This document shows, in pieces, positions 35,194-44,447 of a stretch of DNA of 64,000 nt. The notes beneath the pieces were generated by a model. The model saw nothing but the letters and a program-made list of their open reading frames with translations. It ran no database searches and was not told the origin of the DNA. The stretch is taken from positions 62,001 to 126,000 of the forward strand of contig NZ_FOCT01000001.1 of the NCBI RefSeq assembly GCF_900110185.1, written 5' to 3'. The stretch's first letter is position 1. The number at the start of each line of letters is the position of its first letter. The translations under genes and the position numbers were made by a program. Source of the stretch: Nitrosospira multiformis. Lineage in GTDB: Bacteria > Pseudomonadota > Gammaproteobacteria > Burkholderiales > Nitrosomonadaceae.

Positions 35194-38100
35194 ATGAGCA
35201 ATCCGCTTGACCAGCTGTGCGAATTATATGGCGTGCTACCCTGCTACAGCGATATCTGGGGAAATACCCGCCACACTTCGGAGGACGCAAAGCGTGCTCT
35301 ACTCGGGGCAATGGGGGTTGCAGCGGCCACGGAAGAGGAAATTTCAGCGTCCCTCCACACTTTTATAAGGCGCAAATGGGAGCATGTGTTGCCGCCCGTA
35401 CAAGTGGTGCGGGAGTGGATGCGGCCCTATCGCATTGCAGTCGCGCTCCCGGCCGCCGAGGGCAAGGGAGCCCACCGCTGGCGCTTGTACAGGGAATCCG
35501 GGGCCGAAGATCACGATGAATTTATTCCTGACGGCTTGGAGGAAGTCGAGCGTTATCGCTTCCCCGCTCCCGGGGGTTTCGGCAGTTTCGATGATTCCGG
35601 CGATCAGGAATTCGTGCGGCGAATTCTGGTGCTGGATCTCCCTGTGGAACCAGGGTACCACCGGCTTTCCATCGAAAAGAGCGATGGCCTCGCTCTGGCT
35701 GAAATGCCGTTTATCGTGGCCCCTGCCATTTGTTATTGGCCACCAGGTATCGAAGGTGAAAGGCGGGTGTGGGGTCCCGCCCTCCAGTTATATGGTATTC
35801 GTTCCCAGCGCAATTATGGCATCGGGGATTTCAGCGATCTTCGGCGCCTGGTCGAATTCTATGCTAGCGCGGGGGGAAGCACGCTCCTGCTCAACCCGCT
35901 TCATGCGTTATTTCCCGATGCTCCGGAACACACCAGTCCCTACAGCCCCTCCAGCCGCACCTGGTTCAACCCGCTTTATCTGGATGTGGAAGCCATACCC
36001 GAGTTTGCGGGATGCGAGGAAGCGCGTTCGATAGTGCTCGCGCCGGAATTCCAGGCGCGGCTGCGCGCGCTTCGTGCTACCGAACAGGTGGATTACAGAG
36101 GGGTTGCGGAGGCAAAATCAGAGGTCCTCGTCTGCCTGTACCGGTATTTCCGTAATACCCATCTGCCGCGGAATACCGGTCGTACCCGTGCTTTTCGTGC
36201 TTTCCAGGCCGAGCACGGCGAGATTCTTCGCAAGCAGGCACTGTTCGAGGCGCTTCAGGAATATTTTCGGGCAGAGGATAGCTCTATATGGGGGTGGCGC
36301 GTGTGGCCCGAAGCATACCGTGATCCCGCAGCTCCGGAGGTGGCTGCATTCTGCGAAGCTCATCTCGATCGCGTGGAATATTTCGAATACCTGCAGTGGC
36401 AGGTTTCCCTGCAACTGGGATCAGTCGGCACACGCTCATGGGAAGTGGGCCTCAACATTGGTCTAATGTTCGATCTGGCGATCGGCGTAGCGGAAGGTGG
36501 GGGCGCAACGTGGTCTCGTCGTGAACTCTACGCACTTGAAGCCAGTGCAGGGGCGCCGCCCGATGACTTCAACCGTCTGGGGCAGAACTGGGGCTTGCCG
36601 CCCTGGATTCCTCATCAGCTCACTGCATCCGCTTATGCGCCTTTCATTGAGGTGCTGCGCGCCAACATGCGGGACAGCGGCTCTCTGCGCATAGATCACG
36701 TAATGGGCCTGCGCCGCCTGTTCTGGGTAGTGCGCGGGCTACCCGCAACAGAGGGGGCGTACATACGCTATCCCTTTGAAGATATGCTGAGCATACTGGC
36801 GCTGGAGAGTCAGCGCAACCGCTGCCTGGTGATAGGTGAAGATTTGGGGACAGTGCCGCCGGAAGTACGCGAAGCCTTGCATCCCGCAAACGTGATGTCC
36901 ACACGATTATTATATTTCGAGCGGGTCGACGGCGGGCGATTGAAGCCCCCGCAGGCGTACCCTGCAAATGCCGTAGTGGCGGTAACAACCCACGATCTTC
37001 CGACCCTGGCGGGATTCTGGCAAGGGCTCGATATTGATTTGCGCGACCGCCACAACCTGTTTCCCGAGGATGAGATGCGGAACAGGCAAATCGTGGAGCG
37101 CGCGGCAGACCGTGCACAGCTCCTGGTGGCATTGGAGGGTGAAGGCGTATTGCCGTCGAGAGGCGGGCTTCATCAGGTCGGCTTCCCGGAAATGACGGCG
37201 GAACTCGCGGCAGCAGTGTACACCTATCTGGCCCGTGCACCGTCGAAACTTCTGCTGCTGCAACTCGAAGATGGCTTCGGGGTACTTGAGCAACCGAATC
37301 TGCCCGGTGCGACAGGAGACACTTACCCATCCTGGCGTCTGAAACTGCCCCTCAATCTGGAGGAGTGGCAGGGAAGCGCCTGGCTGCAGGGGATAATGCT
37401 GGCATTGCGCCGGGAGCGTCCCTTATTGCAAGCGTCCACCTCCTCGGAGGGTGAGGTCATGCAGGATGTACAAGTGCAGATTCCACGGGCAACTTACCGC
37501 TTGCAATTGAATCGGGACTTCAATCTGAGGCAGGCAACGGAACTGATACCGTACCTGGATGAGCTGGGTATCAGTCATTGCTATCTTTCACCCCTCCTCA
37601 AGGCGCGCCCTGACAGCGTCCATGGCTATGATGTAACCGACCATGGCAGGCTCAATCCGGAGATCACGAGTGCTCGGGACTTCGAACGGTTTGCTGCTGC
37701 CTTGAAACGTCATGGAATGAGCCAGATCATGGATGTGGTGCCCAATCATATGTGCATCACTGGCGCTGATAACGAATGGTGGCTGGATGTCCTGGAAAAT
37801 GGTCCGGCGTCCCGCTTTGCCAGCTATTTTGACATTGACTGGTATGTGATGGGAGAGCACCTGCCGGGCCAGGTGCTGCTGCCTGTTCTGGGCGATCACT
37901 ATGGCACGATTCTGGAGAACGGCGAGCTCAAACTCGCGTTCGACATCGAACAAGGTTCCTTCAGTGTTTTTTATCATGAGCACCGGTTTCCTGTAGACCC
38001 GCGCGAATATCCCCGTATTCTTGGGCACGATCTGAGACGTCTCGAGATGCGACTGGGAGAGCAACATCCGGAGTTTCTGGAACTCCAGTCCCTGATTACG

Positions 38101-40386
38101 GCATTAACCCATTTGCCGCTGCGAGAGCGCATTTCCCCCGATGCGGTCGCCGAGCGGGTGCGCGATAAGGAGATACACAAGCGCCATCTGGCTTCACTGT
38201 ACGTGAAGAGCGCTGACATTGCCCAGTTCGTCCAGGAAAATATCACTCTATTCAACGGTGACGCACCGGAGCAACCCAGGAATTTTGATCTGCTACATGA
38301 ACTGGTGGCCGTCCAGGCCTATCGCTTGGCTTTTTGGCGCGCTGCAGCGGATGAGATCAATTACCGCCGCTTCTTCGATATCAATGATCTGGCGGCCCTG
38401 CGCATGGACAACCCGGAGGTATTCGAAAGCACGCACCGCTTGGTTCGTGAACTGATCGCGCGCGGCTATGTAAGTGGATTACGCATCGATCATCCGGATG
38501 GTTTATACGCGCCCCAGGAATACTTCGAGCGCTTGCAGGCGATGGCCGCTACAGCATTGTTTCCGGGAACGATGAAGGAGGGCGCCAAGTCGCTCTACAT
38601 CGTGGCGGAAAAAATACTTGCATCACATGAACGTCTTCCGAAGACTTGGTCCATTCACGGCACTACGGGATACGACTTTGCCGCGGTTTGCACCGGTCTT
38701 TTTGTCGACACCCGCGCTGCCGGGGAGCTTACCCGTATCTATGAGCGTTTTATTCGAACACGTCTGGATCTCGATGCAATGATACGGGCGAACAAGCATC
38801 TGATCATGGACCGTGCGCTGGCAGGCGAGCTTCAGGTGCTGGCCATACAGTTGGCACGTATCGCCAAGGGTGACCGCCGTACGTGCGATTTCACCTTCAA
38901 CAGTCAGCACAGCGCACTTGCCCAGGTTGTCGCCAACTTTCCTGTCTATCGTACTTATGTATCCGATTGCGAAAGTTCTCCTGATGATGTCCGCTATGTC
39001 GATTGGGCGGTGGAGGTAGCCAAGAAGCGCAGTCAGGCGGTTGATACCACCATCTTCGATTTCGTGCGGGATGTATTGCTGGGACGGCAGGCCAAAGGTC
39101 AAGGCGAAGCATACAGGAAGGCCATATGTACCTTTGCCATGAAGTTCCAGCAGTACACCAGCCCGGTAATGGCCAAAGCGATGGAGGATACGACCTTCTA
39201 TCAGTACAACCGGCTGGTATCGCTCAACGAGGTCGGCAACGAGCCGCAGCGGTTCGGGGTGTCCCTCGCAGCCTTTCACCGGGAGAATCAGGAGCGAGCG
39301 AGCCATTGGCCGCATGCCATGCTGTCCACTTCAAGTCACGACAGCAAGCGGTCGGAAGATGTACGCGCGCGCATAAGCGTTCTCTCCGAAATACCCGATC
39401 AGTGGGCACGGGCTCTTAAACGGTGGAACAGGCTCAATCGCAGCAGCCGCCGGGAACTGGACAACACTTATGCGCCGAGCCGGAATGACGAGTATCTGCT
39501 ATACCAGATATTGCTGGGCATATGGCCTTTCGACACACCGCATGGCGAGGAATTGGCAGCGCTGTCCGACCGCGTAGTTGCCTATATGCGCAAGGCCGCG
39601 CGAGAAGCGAAGGTGAGCAGTTCCTGGATTAACCCTGATAGCGAATATGAGGCAGCAGTGCAGGACTTCGTGCATGCACTTCTCTCCGAGCAGCCCAACA
39701 ATCTGTTCCTGCGCGACTTTCTGCCTTTCCAGCAGCGGGTTGCATGGACGGGCGCCTTCAACAGCTTGTCACAAGTGTTACTCAAACTTACGTCCCCGGG
39801 AGTACCGGACATCTACCAAGGCAATGAAACCTGGGATTTCAGCCTCGTGGATCCGGACAACAGGCGTCCTGTCGACTATACGGCTCGCCGCAGGTCCTTG
39901 CAGGCCATCCGTTCGATGCATGCTGAAGAAGGCCCTGGCGCATGCGCCCAGCATCTGATGGAGAACCTGCGGGACGGGCGCATCAAGCTCTATCTGACCT
40001 GGAAAGCGCTCACGTTCCGCCGCGAGCACGAACAGCTTTTCCGCGAGGGCGACTACCTGCCGCTAAAAGCGCATGGGGACTGTAGCGAGCACGTATGCGT
40101 GTTTGCACGGCGTCGGGAAAATGAAATTATTGTCGTTGCCGTACCACGATTGCTCGGTAAGCTCATCGGAGAACAACACAGGTTCCCAGTCGGCAAATCC
40201 ATCTGGACGGACACCTGGGTGGAACTGCCTTCAGACGAGTTGCGCGAGAAGTGGATCAATGTATTGACTGGCGAGATCCTTGCCGCGCAGAGGACGGAGG
40301 AGGCGTGCAGGAGGGTTGGGCTGGCTCACCTTTTCGGGACGTTTCCTTATGCGTTGCTCTCCCCTTTCGAGCAGTCAACGGGATGA
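35194..40386 (+). CDS. malQ-treY: Fusion of 4-alpha-glucanotransferase (MalQ) and malto-oligosyltrehalose synthase (TreY)
   Basis: 1730 residues. Residues 1 to about 755 are MalQ (GH77): Asp501 (LRIDHVMGLRR), Glu549 (VIGEDLGTVP) and Asp601 (TTHDLPTLAG). Residues from about 756 are TreY (GH13): Asp1099 (GLRIDHPDGL), Glu1139 (LYIVAEKIL) and Asp1383 (SSHDSKRSEDVRARI). TreY turns the reducing end of maltodextrin into a trehalose unit; MalQ disproportionates the short leftovers into longer chains. At the junction an ATG at 37459 has a strong GGAGG site eight bases upstream, so TreY could also be made separately. The frame is open through the junction. Starts 36 bp after treZ. Confidence 0.93.
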   Translation: MSNPLDQLCELYGVLPCYSDIWGNTRHTSEDAKRALLGAMGVAAATEEEISASLHTFIRRKWEHVLPPVQVVREWMRPYRIAVALPAAEGKGAHRWRLYRESGAEDHDEFIPDGLEEVERYRFPAPGGFGSFDDSGDQEFVRRILVLDLPVEPGYHRLSIEKSDGLALAEMPFIVAPAICYWPPGIEGERRVWGPALQLYGIRSQRNYGIGDFSDLRRLVEFYASAGGSTLLLNPLHALFPDAPEHTSPYSPSSRTWFNPLYLDVEAIPEFAGCEEARSIVLAPEFQARLRALRATEQVDYRGVAEAKSEVLVCLYRYFRNTHLPRNTGRTRAFRAFQAEHGEILRKQALFEALQEYFRAEDSSIWGWRVWPEAYRDPAAPEVAAFCEAHLDRVEYFEYLQWQVSLQLGSVGTRSWEVGLNIGLMFDLAIGVAEGGGATWSRRELYALEASAGAPPDDFNRLGQNWGLPPWIPHQLTASAYAPFIEVLRANMRDSGSLRIDHVMGLRRLFWVVRGLPATEGAYIRYPFEDMLSILALESQRNRCLVIGEDLGTVPPEVREALHPANVMSTRLLYFERVDGGRLKPPQAYPANAVVAVTTHDLPTLAGFWQGLDIDLRDRHNLFPEDEMRNRQIVERAADRAQLLVALEGEGVLPSRGGLHQVGFPEMTAELAAAVYTYLARAPSKLLLLQLEDGFGVLEQPNLPGATGDTYPSWRLKLPLNLEEWQGSAWLQGIMLALRRERPLLQASTSSEGEVMQDVQVQIPRATYRLQLNRDFNLRQATELIPYLDELGISHCYLSPLLKARPDSVHGYDVTDHGRLNPEITSARDFERFAAALKRHGMSQIMDVVPNHMCITGADNEWWLDVLENGPASRFASYFDIDWYVMGEHLPGQVLLPVLGDHYGTILENGELKLAFDIEQGSFSVFYHEHRFPVDPREYPRILGHDLRRLEMRLGEQHPEFLELQSLITALTHLPLRERISPDAVAERVRDKEIHKRHLASLYVKSADIAQFVQENITLFNGDAPEQPRNFDLLHELVAVQAYRLAFWRAAADEINYRRFFDINDLAALRMDNPEVFESTHRLVRELIARGYVSGLRIDHPDGLYAPQEYFERLQAMAATALFPGTMKEGAKSLYIVAEKILASHERLPKTWSIHGTTGYDFAAVCTGLFVDTRAAGELTRIYERFIRTRLDLDAMIRANKHLIMDRALAGELQVLAIQLARIAKGDRRTCDFTFNSQHSALAQVVANFPVYRTYVSDCESSPDDVRYVDWAVEVAKKRSQAVDTTIFDFVRDVLLGRQAKGQGEAYRKAICTFAMKFQQYTSPVMAKAMEDTTFYQYNRLVSLNEVGNEPQRFGVSLAAFHRENQERASHWPHAMLSTSSHDSKRSEDVRARISVLSEIPDQWARALKRWNRLNRSSRRELDNTYAPSRNDEYLLYQILLGIWPFDTPHGEELAALSDRVVAYMRKAAREAKVSSSWINPDSEYEAAVQDFVHALLSEQPNNLFLRDFLPFQQRVAWTGAFNSLSQVLLKLTSPGVPDIYQGNETWDFSLVDPDNRRPVDYTARRRSLQAIRSMHAEEGPGACAQHLMENLRDGRIKLYLTWKALTFRREHEQLFREGDYLPLKAHGDCSEHVCVFARRRENEIIVVAVPRLLGKLIGEQHRFPVGKSIWTDTWVELPSDELREKWINVLTGEILAAQRTEEACRRVGLAHLFGTFPYALLSPFEQSTG
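37446..37461 (+). promoter_or_regulatory. Internal ribosome binding site and start codon at the MalQ/TreY junction
   Basis: GGAGG at 37446-37450 followed eight bases later by ATG at 37459-37461, in frame with the fused coding sequence and exactly where a free-standing TreY would begin (MQDVQVQIPRATYRLQ). It suggests either a relic of separate genes before the MalQ stop was lost, or current internal initiation. Confidence 0.6.
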
Positions 40387-40427
40387 AGCGGGGATATTTG
40401 CAGAGACTCATCGTGGATGGGAGAATT

Positions 40428-42533
40428 TCACGCCAGCCGCTGCAAAAGCACCAGTGACCGGGGTGCGACTGACAAAGCGGATCCAGCTTCGAGCCCGGGC
40501 TTATCTGCTGCGTTCTCTACCCAACCCTCGTTGGTGTCGAGTATTTTCAACCAGCGTAGCCCCCAATGGTTCGGGGGCAGAACGAAATCGATCGCCTCGA
40601 AATGCGCGTTGAAAATCAGGTAGAAGCTGTCATCCTTCACCGGCTCCCCTCGAGCATTGGGATTCGGGAAACTATCTCCGTTGAGAAAAATTCCCAGGCT
40701 TTGAATTCCCCCATCTCCCCATAATTCCTCGCTCGCCTGTTCTCCCATGTAATTGAACCACGCAATATCGTCTTGGCCCCCACCGTGGATGGGTTGTCCC
40801 TGAAACCACCGTCGCCGGCGGAAGACCGGGTGATCATGGCGGAAGCGAGCGAGGCGTTTGGTGAATTCCTGTAAACCGGTATCCACCTTCCCCCAATCCA
40901 CCCAGGAAATTTCGTTGTCCTGGCAGTACGCATTATTGTTTCCCTGCTGGGTGCGCCCCAATTCATCCCCTGCGAGCAACATGGGCACACCCTGTGACAA
41001 TATCAGGGTGGCCAGGAAATTGCGTTGCTGCCGGGCGCGAAGCGTAAGCACTTCCGTGTCATCCGTAGGCCCCTCGACACCGCAATTCCAGGAACGGTTG
41101 TCGTCTGTGCCATCCCTGTTATCCTCGCCGTTGGAGAGGTTGTGTTTTTCGTTGTAAGACACCAGATCACGCAGCGTGAAACCGTCGTGCGAGGTGACAA
41201 AATTGATGCTTGCAAAAGGATGACGCGAATTCCCCTCGTAAAGGTCTGAGCTTCCGGTAAAGCGGTAAGCGAATTCACTTAAAGTGGGTTCCTGAGTGCG
41301 CCAGAAATTGCGAATACAATCCCGGTACTTGCCGTTCCATTCAGACCAGCCTGACGGGAATTTCCCCACCTGGTAACCGCCTTCCCCCAGGTCCCAGGGT
41401 TCCGCGATCAGCTTGACCTGATTTGTAACAGGATCCTGCTGGATGATGTTGAAAAATGCATTCAGCATTTGCACTTCATGCAGTTCGCGCGCGAGCGCAG
41501 ATGCAAGATCGAAGCGGAAGCCATCGACGTGCATTTCTAGCACCCAATAGCGAAGCGAATCCATGATCAGTTGCAGCACATGCGGCTGCCTCATATTGAG
41601 GCAGTTGCCTGTGCCTGTGTAATCCCTGTAGTAACGCCGATCCTCCATAAGCTGGTAATAATAGGCGTTGTCGATTCCCTTCAGGCATAACACCGGCCCG
41701 AGATCGTTGCCTTCTGCAGTATGGTTGTACACCACATCGAGGATAACCTCTATGTCGGCTTGATGCAGAGCCTTGACCATTTGCTTGAATTCGGCGCTCG
41801 CGGCCCCCGGACGCTTGTCCGCGGCGTAGGCGCTATGGGGAGCAAAATAGGCAATGGAGTTATAACCCCAGTAGTTGCACAAACCCTGATCCAGAAGATG
41901 TTTGTCCTGCACAAAGTAGTGCACTGGCAGCAGCTCGACAGCAGTGACCCCAAGCTGTTTCAGATACTCGATGGAGGCGGAGTGTGCGAGACCCGCGTAA
42001 GTCCCCCGTAGTTCAGGGGGTATGTCCGGATGTTGTGCCGTGAAGCCCTTGACATGCAACTCATAAATGACTGTTTCGTGCCAGGGGCGCTGGAGTTGAC
42101 GATCGCCGGACCAATCGAAAAACGGTTGATGAACGATGCTGCGGGGCATGAAAGGCGCGCTATCCTTGTCATTCCGTGCATTGCGGTCATCGAAGAGATA
42201 GGGGAATACAGCTTCATCCCAGGTAATATCCCCATCGATCCCTTTTGCATACGGATCGAGCAGCAGCTTCGCGGGATTACAGCGATTGCCTTGCTCCGGG
42301 GCCCACGGCCCATGCACCCGAAAACCATAACGCTGTCCAGGCTCTACGCCAGGCAGGTAGCCATGCCAGCAGTATCCTGTCACCTCGGGCAAATTCACCC
42401 TGGTTTCACGACCGGCTTCATCGAACAGGCACAGTTCGATGCGTTCCGCCGCCTCGGAAAACAGGGAGAAATTGGTTCCCGCTCCATCGTATGTCGCACC
42501 AAGGGGATAGGGTGTGCCTGGCCAGATTTTCAT
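40428..42533 (-). CDS. glgX: Glycogen debranching enzyme (GlgX)
   Basis: 701 residues. It removes alpha-1,6 branches of glycogen, supplying linear maltodextrins for TreY/TreZ. N-terminal CBM48 (GTNFSLFSEAAERIELCLFD), then a GH13 barrel with Asp342 (VDGFRFDLASAL), Glu378 (KLIAEPWDLGEGGYQVG) and Asp450 (TSHDGFTLRDLVSYNEKHN). The last motif and PWDLGxGGYQVG are characteristic of GlgX/TreX. It converges with malQ-treY, leaving a 41-bp gap, and has its own promoter region in the 85 bp divergent from the lipoprotein gene at 42619. Confidence 0.95.
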   Translation of the reverse strand: MKIWPGTPYPLGATYDGAGTNFSLFSEAAERIELCLFDEAGRETRVNLPEVTGYCWHGYLPGVEPGQRYGFRVHGPWAPEQGNRCNPAKLLLDPYAKGIDGDITWDEAVFPYLFDDRNARNDKDSAPFMPRSIVHQPFFDWSGDRQLQRPWHETVIYELHVKGFTAQHPDIPPELRGTYAGLAHSASIEYLKQLGVTAVELLPVHYFVQDKHLLDQGLCNYWGYNSIAYFAPHSAYAADKRPGAASAEFKQMVKALHQADIEVILDVVYNHTAEGNDLGPVLCLKGIDNAYYYQLMEDRRYYRDYTGTGNCLNMRQPHVLQLIMDSLRYWVLEMHVDGFRFDLASALARELHEVQMLNAFFNIIQQDPVTNQVKLIAEPWDLGEGGYQVGKFPSGWSEWNGKYRDCIRNFWRTQEPTLSEFAYRFTGSSDLYEGNSRHPFASINFVTSHDGFTLRDLVSYNEKHNLSNGEDNRDGTDDNRSWNCGVEGPTDDTEVLTLRARQQRNFLATLILSQGVPMLLAGDELGRTQQGNNNAYCQDNEISWVDWGKVDTGLQEFTKRLARFRHDHPVFRRRRWFQGQPIHGGGQDDIAWFNYMGEQASEELWGDGGIQSLGIFLNGDSFPNPNARGEPVKDDSFYLIFNAHFEAIDFVLPPNHWGLRWLKILDTNEGWVENAADKPGLEAGSALSVAPRSLVLLQRLA

Positions 42534-42618
42534 TCGGAGACTTGCGTCAAAGTTGCGGAATACTGCTATAACTTACAGTGCTATATTATCTTAGGACCAC
42601 CCAACAGAGAGATGGCAA

Positions 42619-42969
42619 ATGAAAATTCGCTTATTTTTTGTAATTCTAACAGCCCTGGCTTTCATATCCTGCGCTCACATCGATCCCCATCCCATGGATA
42701 TGACAAGCGCTATTCGGAACGCAAAAACCAGTAAAGATCATTATGCCCTGGCTCGACACTATCAGGCTGCAGCGGAAGCCATGCAGGCGAGGGCAGATGA
42801 GCAGAAAAGGTGTCTGACCGAATATCGGAAGCACGGATATTACTATGGGAGGAAAACCATTGATGTGAAAGAGCATGCCCAGGCACTCGCTCATATCTAT
42901 GAGGAAGCTGCGGAGGAAAACAGGAGGATGGCAGAGTCTCACCGTCAGATGGCGGAGGAAGCGAAGTAG
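42619..42969 (+). CDS. Lipoprotein of the DHYALA/ADEQ helical family
   Basis: 116 residues; AGAGAGATG ribosome site. Signal peptide MKIRLFFVILTALAFISC with lipidated Cys18. The mature helix has SKDHYALARHYQAAAEAM, RADEQKR, GYYYGRK and a C-terminal EEAAEENRRMAESHRQMAE. It is a clear paralogue of the protein encoded at 19930-20370 and of the remnant near 29087. Function unknown. It is divergent from glgX. Confidence 0.8.
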   Translation: MKIRLFFVILTALAFISCAHIDPHPMDMTSAIRNAKTSKDHYALARHYQAAAEAMQARADEQKRCLTEYRKHGYYYGRKTIDVKEHAQALAHIYEEAAEENRRMAESHRQMAEEAK

Positions 42970-43031
42970 TAGAAGCAGCAGTAAACTTGAGGGCATGATG
43001 CCACAATTTTTTACCACTCCCGGGAATTCTT

Positions 43032-43256
43032 TTGACGAATAATACACCTCTTCTGGAATCGGAACTGACGTGTCCTTACTGTAAGTACATCAAGCGAGAG
43101 ATCATGCCAGTTGACGCCTGCCAGTTTTATTATGAATGCGAAGACTGCAAGGTACTGTTGCGACCTCGTCCGGGTGATTGCTGTGTCTTTTGTTCCTTCG
43201 GATCCATTAAATGCCCTCCGGTTCAGATGCAGGCGTGCTGTTCATCCTCCCCTTAG
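43032..43256 (+). CDS. Small Cys-rich GDCCVFCS protein
   Basis: 74 residues with a TTG start (no better in-frame start seen). Ten cysteines: CPYC, a Cys in VDACQF, CEDC, GDCCVFCSFG, a Cys in IKCPP, and QACC near the end. GDCCVFCS is the hallmark of a widespread family of small bacterial proteins of unknown function that probably bind zinc or iron. No signal peptide. It follows the lipoprotein gene in the same direction after 62 bp. Confidence 0.8.
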   Translation: MTNNTPLLESELTCPYCKYIKREIMPVDACQFYYECEDCKVLLRPRPGDCCVFCSFGSIKCPPVQMQACCSSSP

Positions 43257-43257
43257 C

Positions 43258-43300
43258 TTGTTGAAGAGCTTGTCCCGAGCCTGTCGAAGGGTGAGCCCGC
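43258..43300. repeat. REP-like dispersed element
   Basis: Contains GAGCCTGTCGAAGGG, a string found in dispersed extragenic repeats of many proteobacteria, here between two genes just after a stop codon. A short tandem (ATCGGTAAA twice) follows at about 43315-43334. No coding function. Confidence 0.5.
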
Positions 43301-43437
43301 CGCTATTATCGGTAAAATCGGTAAAGTTTTTTCAGATAATGCCTGGAAGAGGCTAAGCTGATGGTGCATACGATTTGGAAAAGAGCTCCAAATCGGATTT
43401 CAACAGCCCGAGGAAGGGACAAGCAGGCAGGAAACCA

Positions 43438-44447
43438 ATGAAAGTTGCCGTTTGCAGCGCTCAATCCTACGACCGCCAATTTTTACTGGCTGCCAATCGT
43501 GATGCTCATCATGAACTGGTATTTTTCGAGTCGCACCTCTCAGAAGAAACGCGGCGGATGGTGGCAGGTTTCCCCGGCGTGTGCGTATTCGTCAACGACA
43601 CATTGGAAAACAGAGTGCTGGAAACGCTGGCGGCGGAGGGTACCCGTCTCATCGCCCTGCGCTGCGCGGGCTTCAACAACGTCGATATTCAGTCAGCAAG
43701 CCTACTGGGAATTCGTGTGGTGCGAGTACTCGCCTATTCGCCGCATTCAGTCGCAGAGCATACGGTCGCGCTGATGCTGACCCTCAATCGCCGTCTTCAT
43801 CAAGCCTATAATCGCGTCCGCAATGGGAACTTCACCTTGCAGGGACTGCTTGGGCTTTGAAATGCGCAATAAAACTGTTGGTATTATCGGTACCGGGCGT
43901 ATTGGGACTGCGGTGGCGCAGATACTGGGCGGCTTCGGTTGCCGCTTGCTGGCTTACGACCTGCAGCCGAATTCCATGCATTGAACTGGGGGTCGAATAT
44001 ATTCCGCTGGAGACGCTCTATGGAGAGAGCGACATTATCACGCTGCATTGTCCGCTCAATCCACAAACGCATCGGTTGATCGATGAGGCCGCAGTCGAGC
44101 GAATGAAACAGGGTGTGATGCTCATCAACACCAGCCGTGGAGCTGTCATCGACACACGAGCAGTGATTGTCGGATTGAAATCCTCGAAAATCGGATATCT
44201 GGGGCTGGATGTGTATGAGCAGGAAGGTGACTTGTTCTTTCAGGATTTAACCGGCCACGTGATACAGGATGATCTGTTCGTACGTCTGCTCACGTTCCCG
44301 AACGTGTTGATAACGGGACATCAGGGATTCTTTACCGCTGAAGCGCTATCAAGCATCGCGCAGACCACGCTGCGTAACATTACGGAATTTGAGCGCGATG
44401 GATCGTGTCCGAATGAAGTGACGGTTGAATTGCTGCAAAGCGGCTGA
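43438..44447 (+). pseudogene. Frameshifted D-2-hydroxyacid (D-lactate) dehydrogenase gene
   Basis: The start at 43438 follows GGCAGGAAACCA. Segment 1 (MKVAVCSAQSYDRQFLLAAN to FTLQGLLG) is in one frame and stops at 43858. An extra base near 43855 shifts to a second frame: FEMRNKTVGIIGTGRIGTAV and LLAYDLQPNS, with the NAD-binding GxGxxG. A second indel near 43976 shifts to a third frame: CIELGVEYIPLETLYGESDI, LINTSRGAVIDT, LGLDVYEQEGDLFF and the catalytic His in ITGHQGFFTAEAL, to the end at 44447. All domains of a roughly 335-residue LdhA are present, so the lesions are recent, or sequencing errors. Confidence 0.8.
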
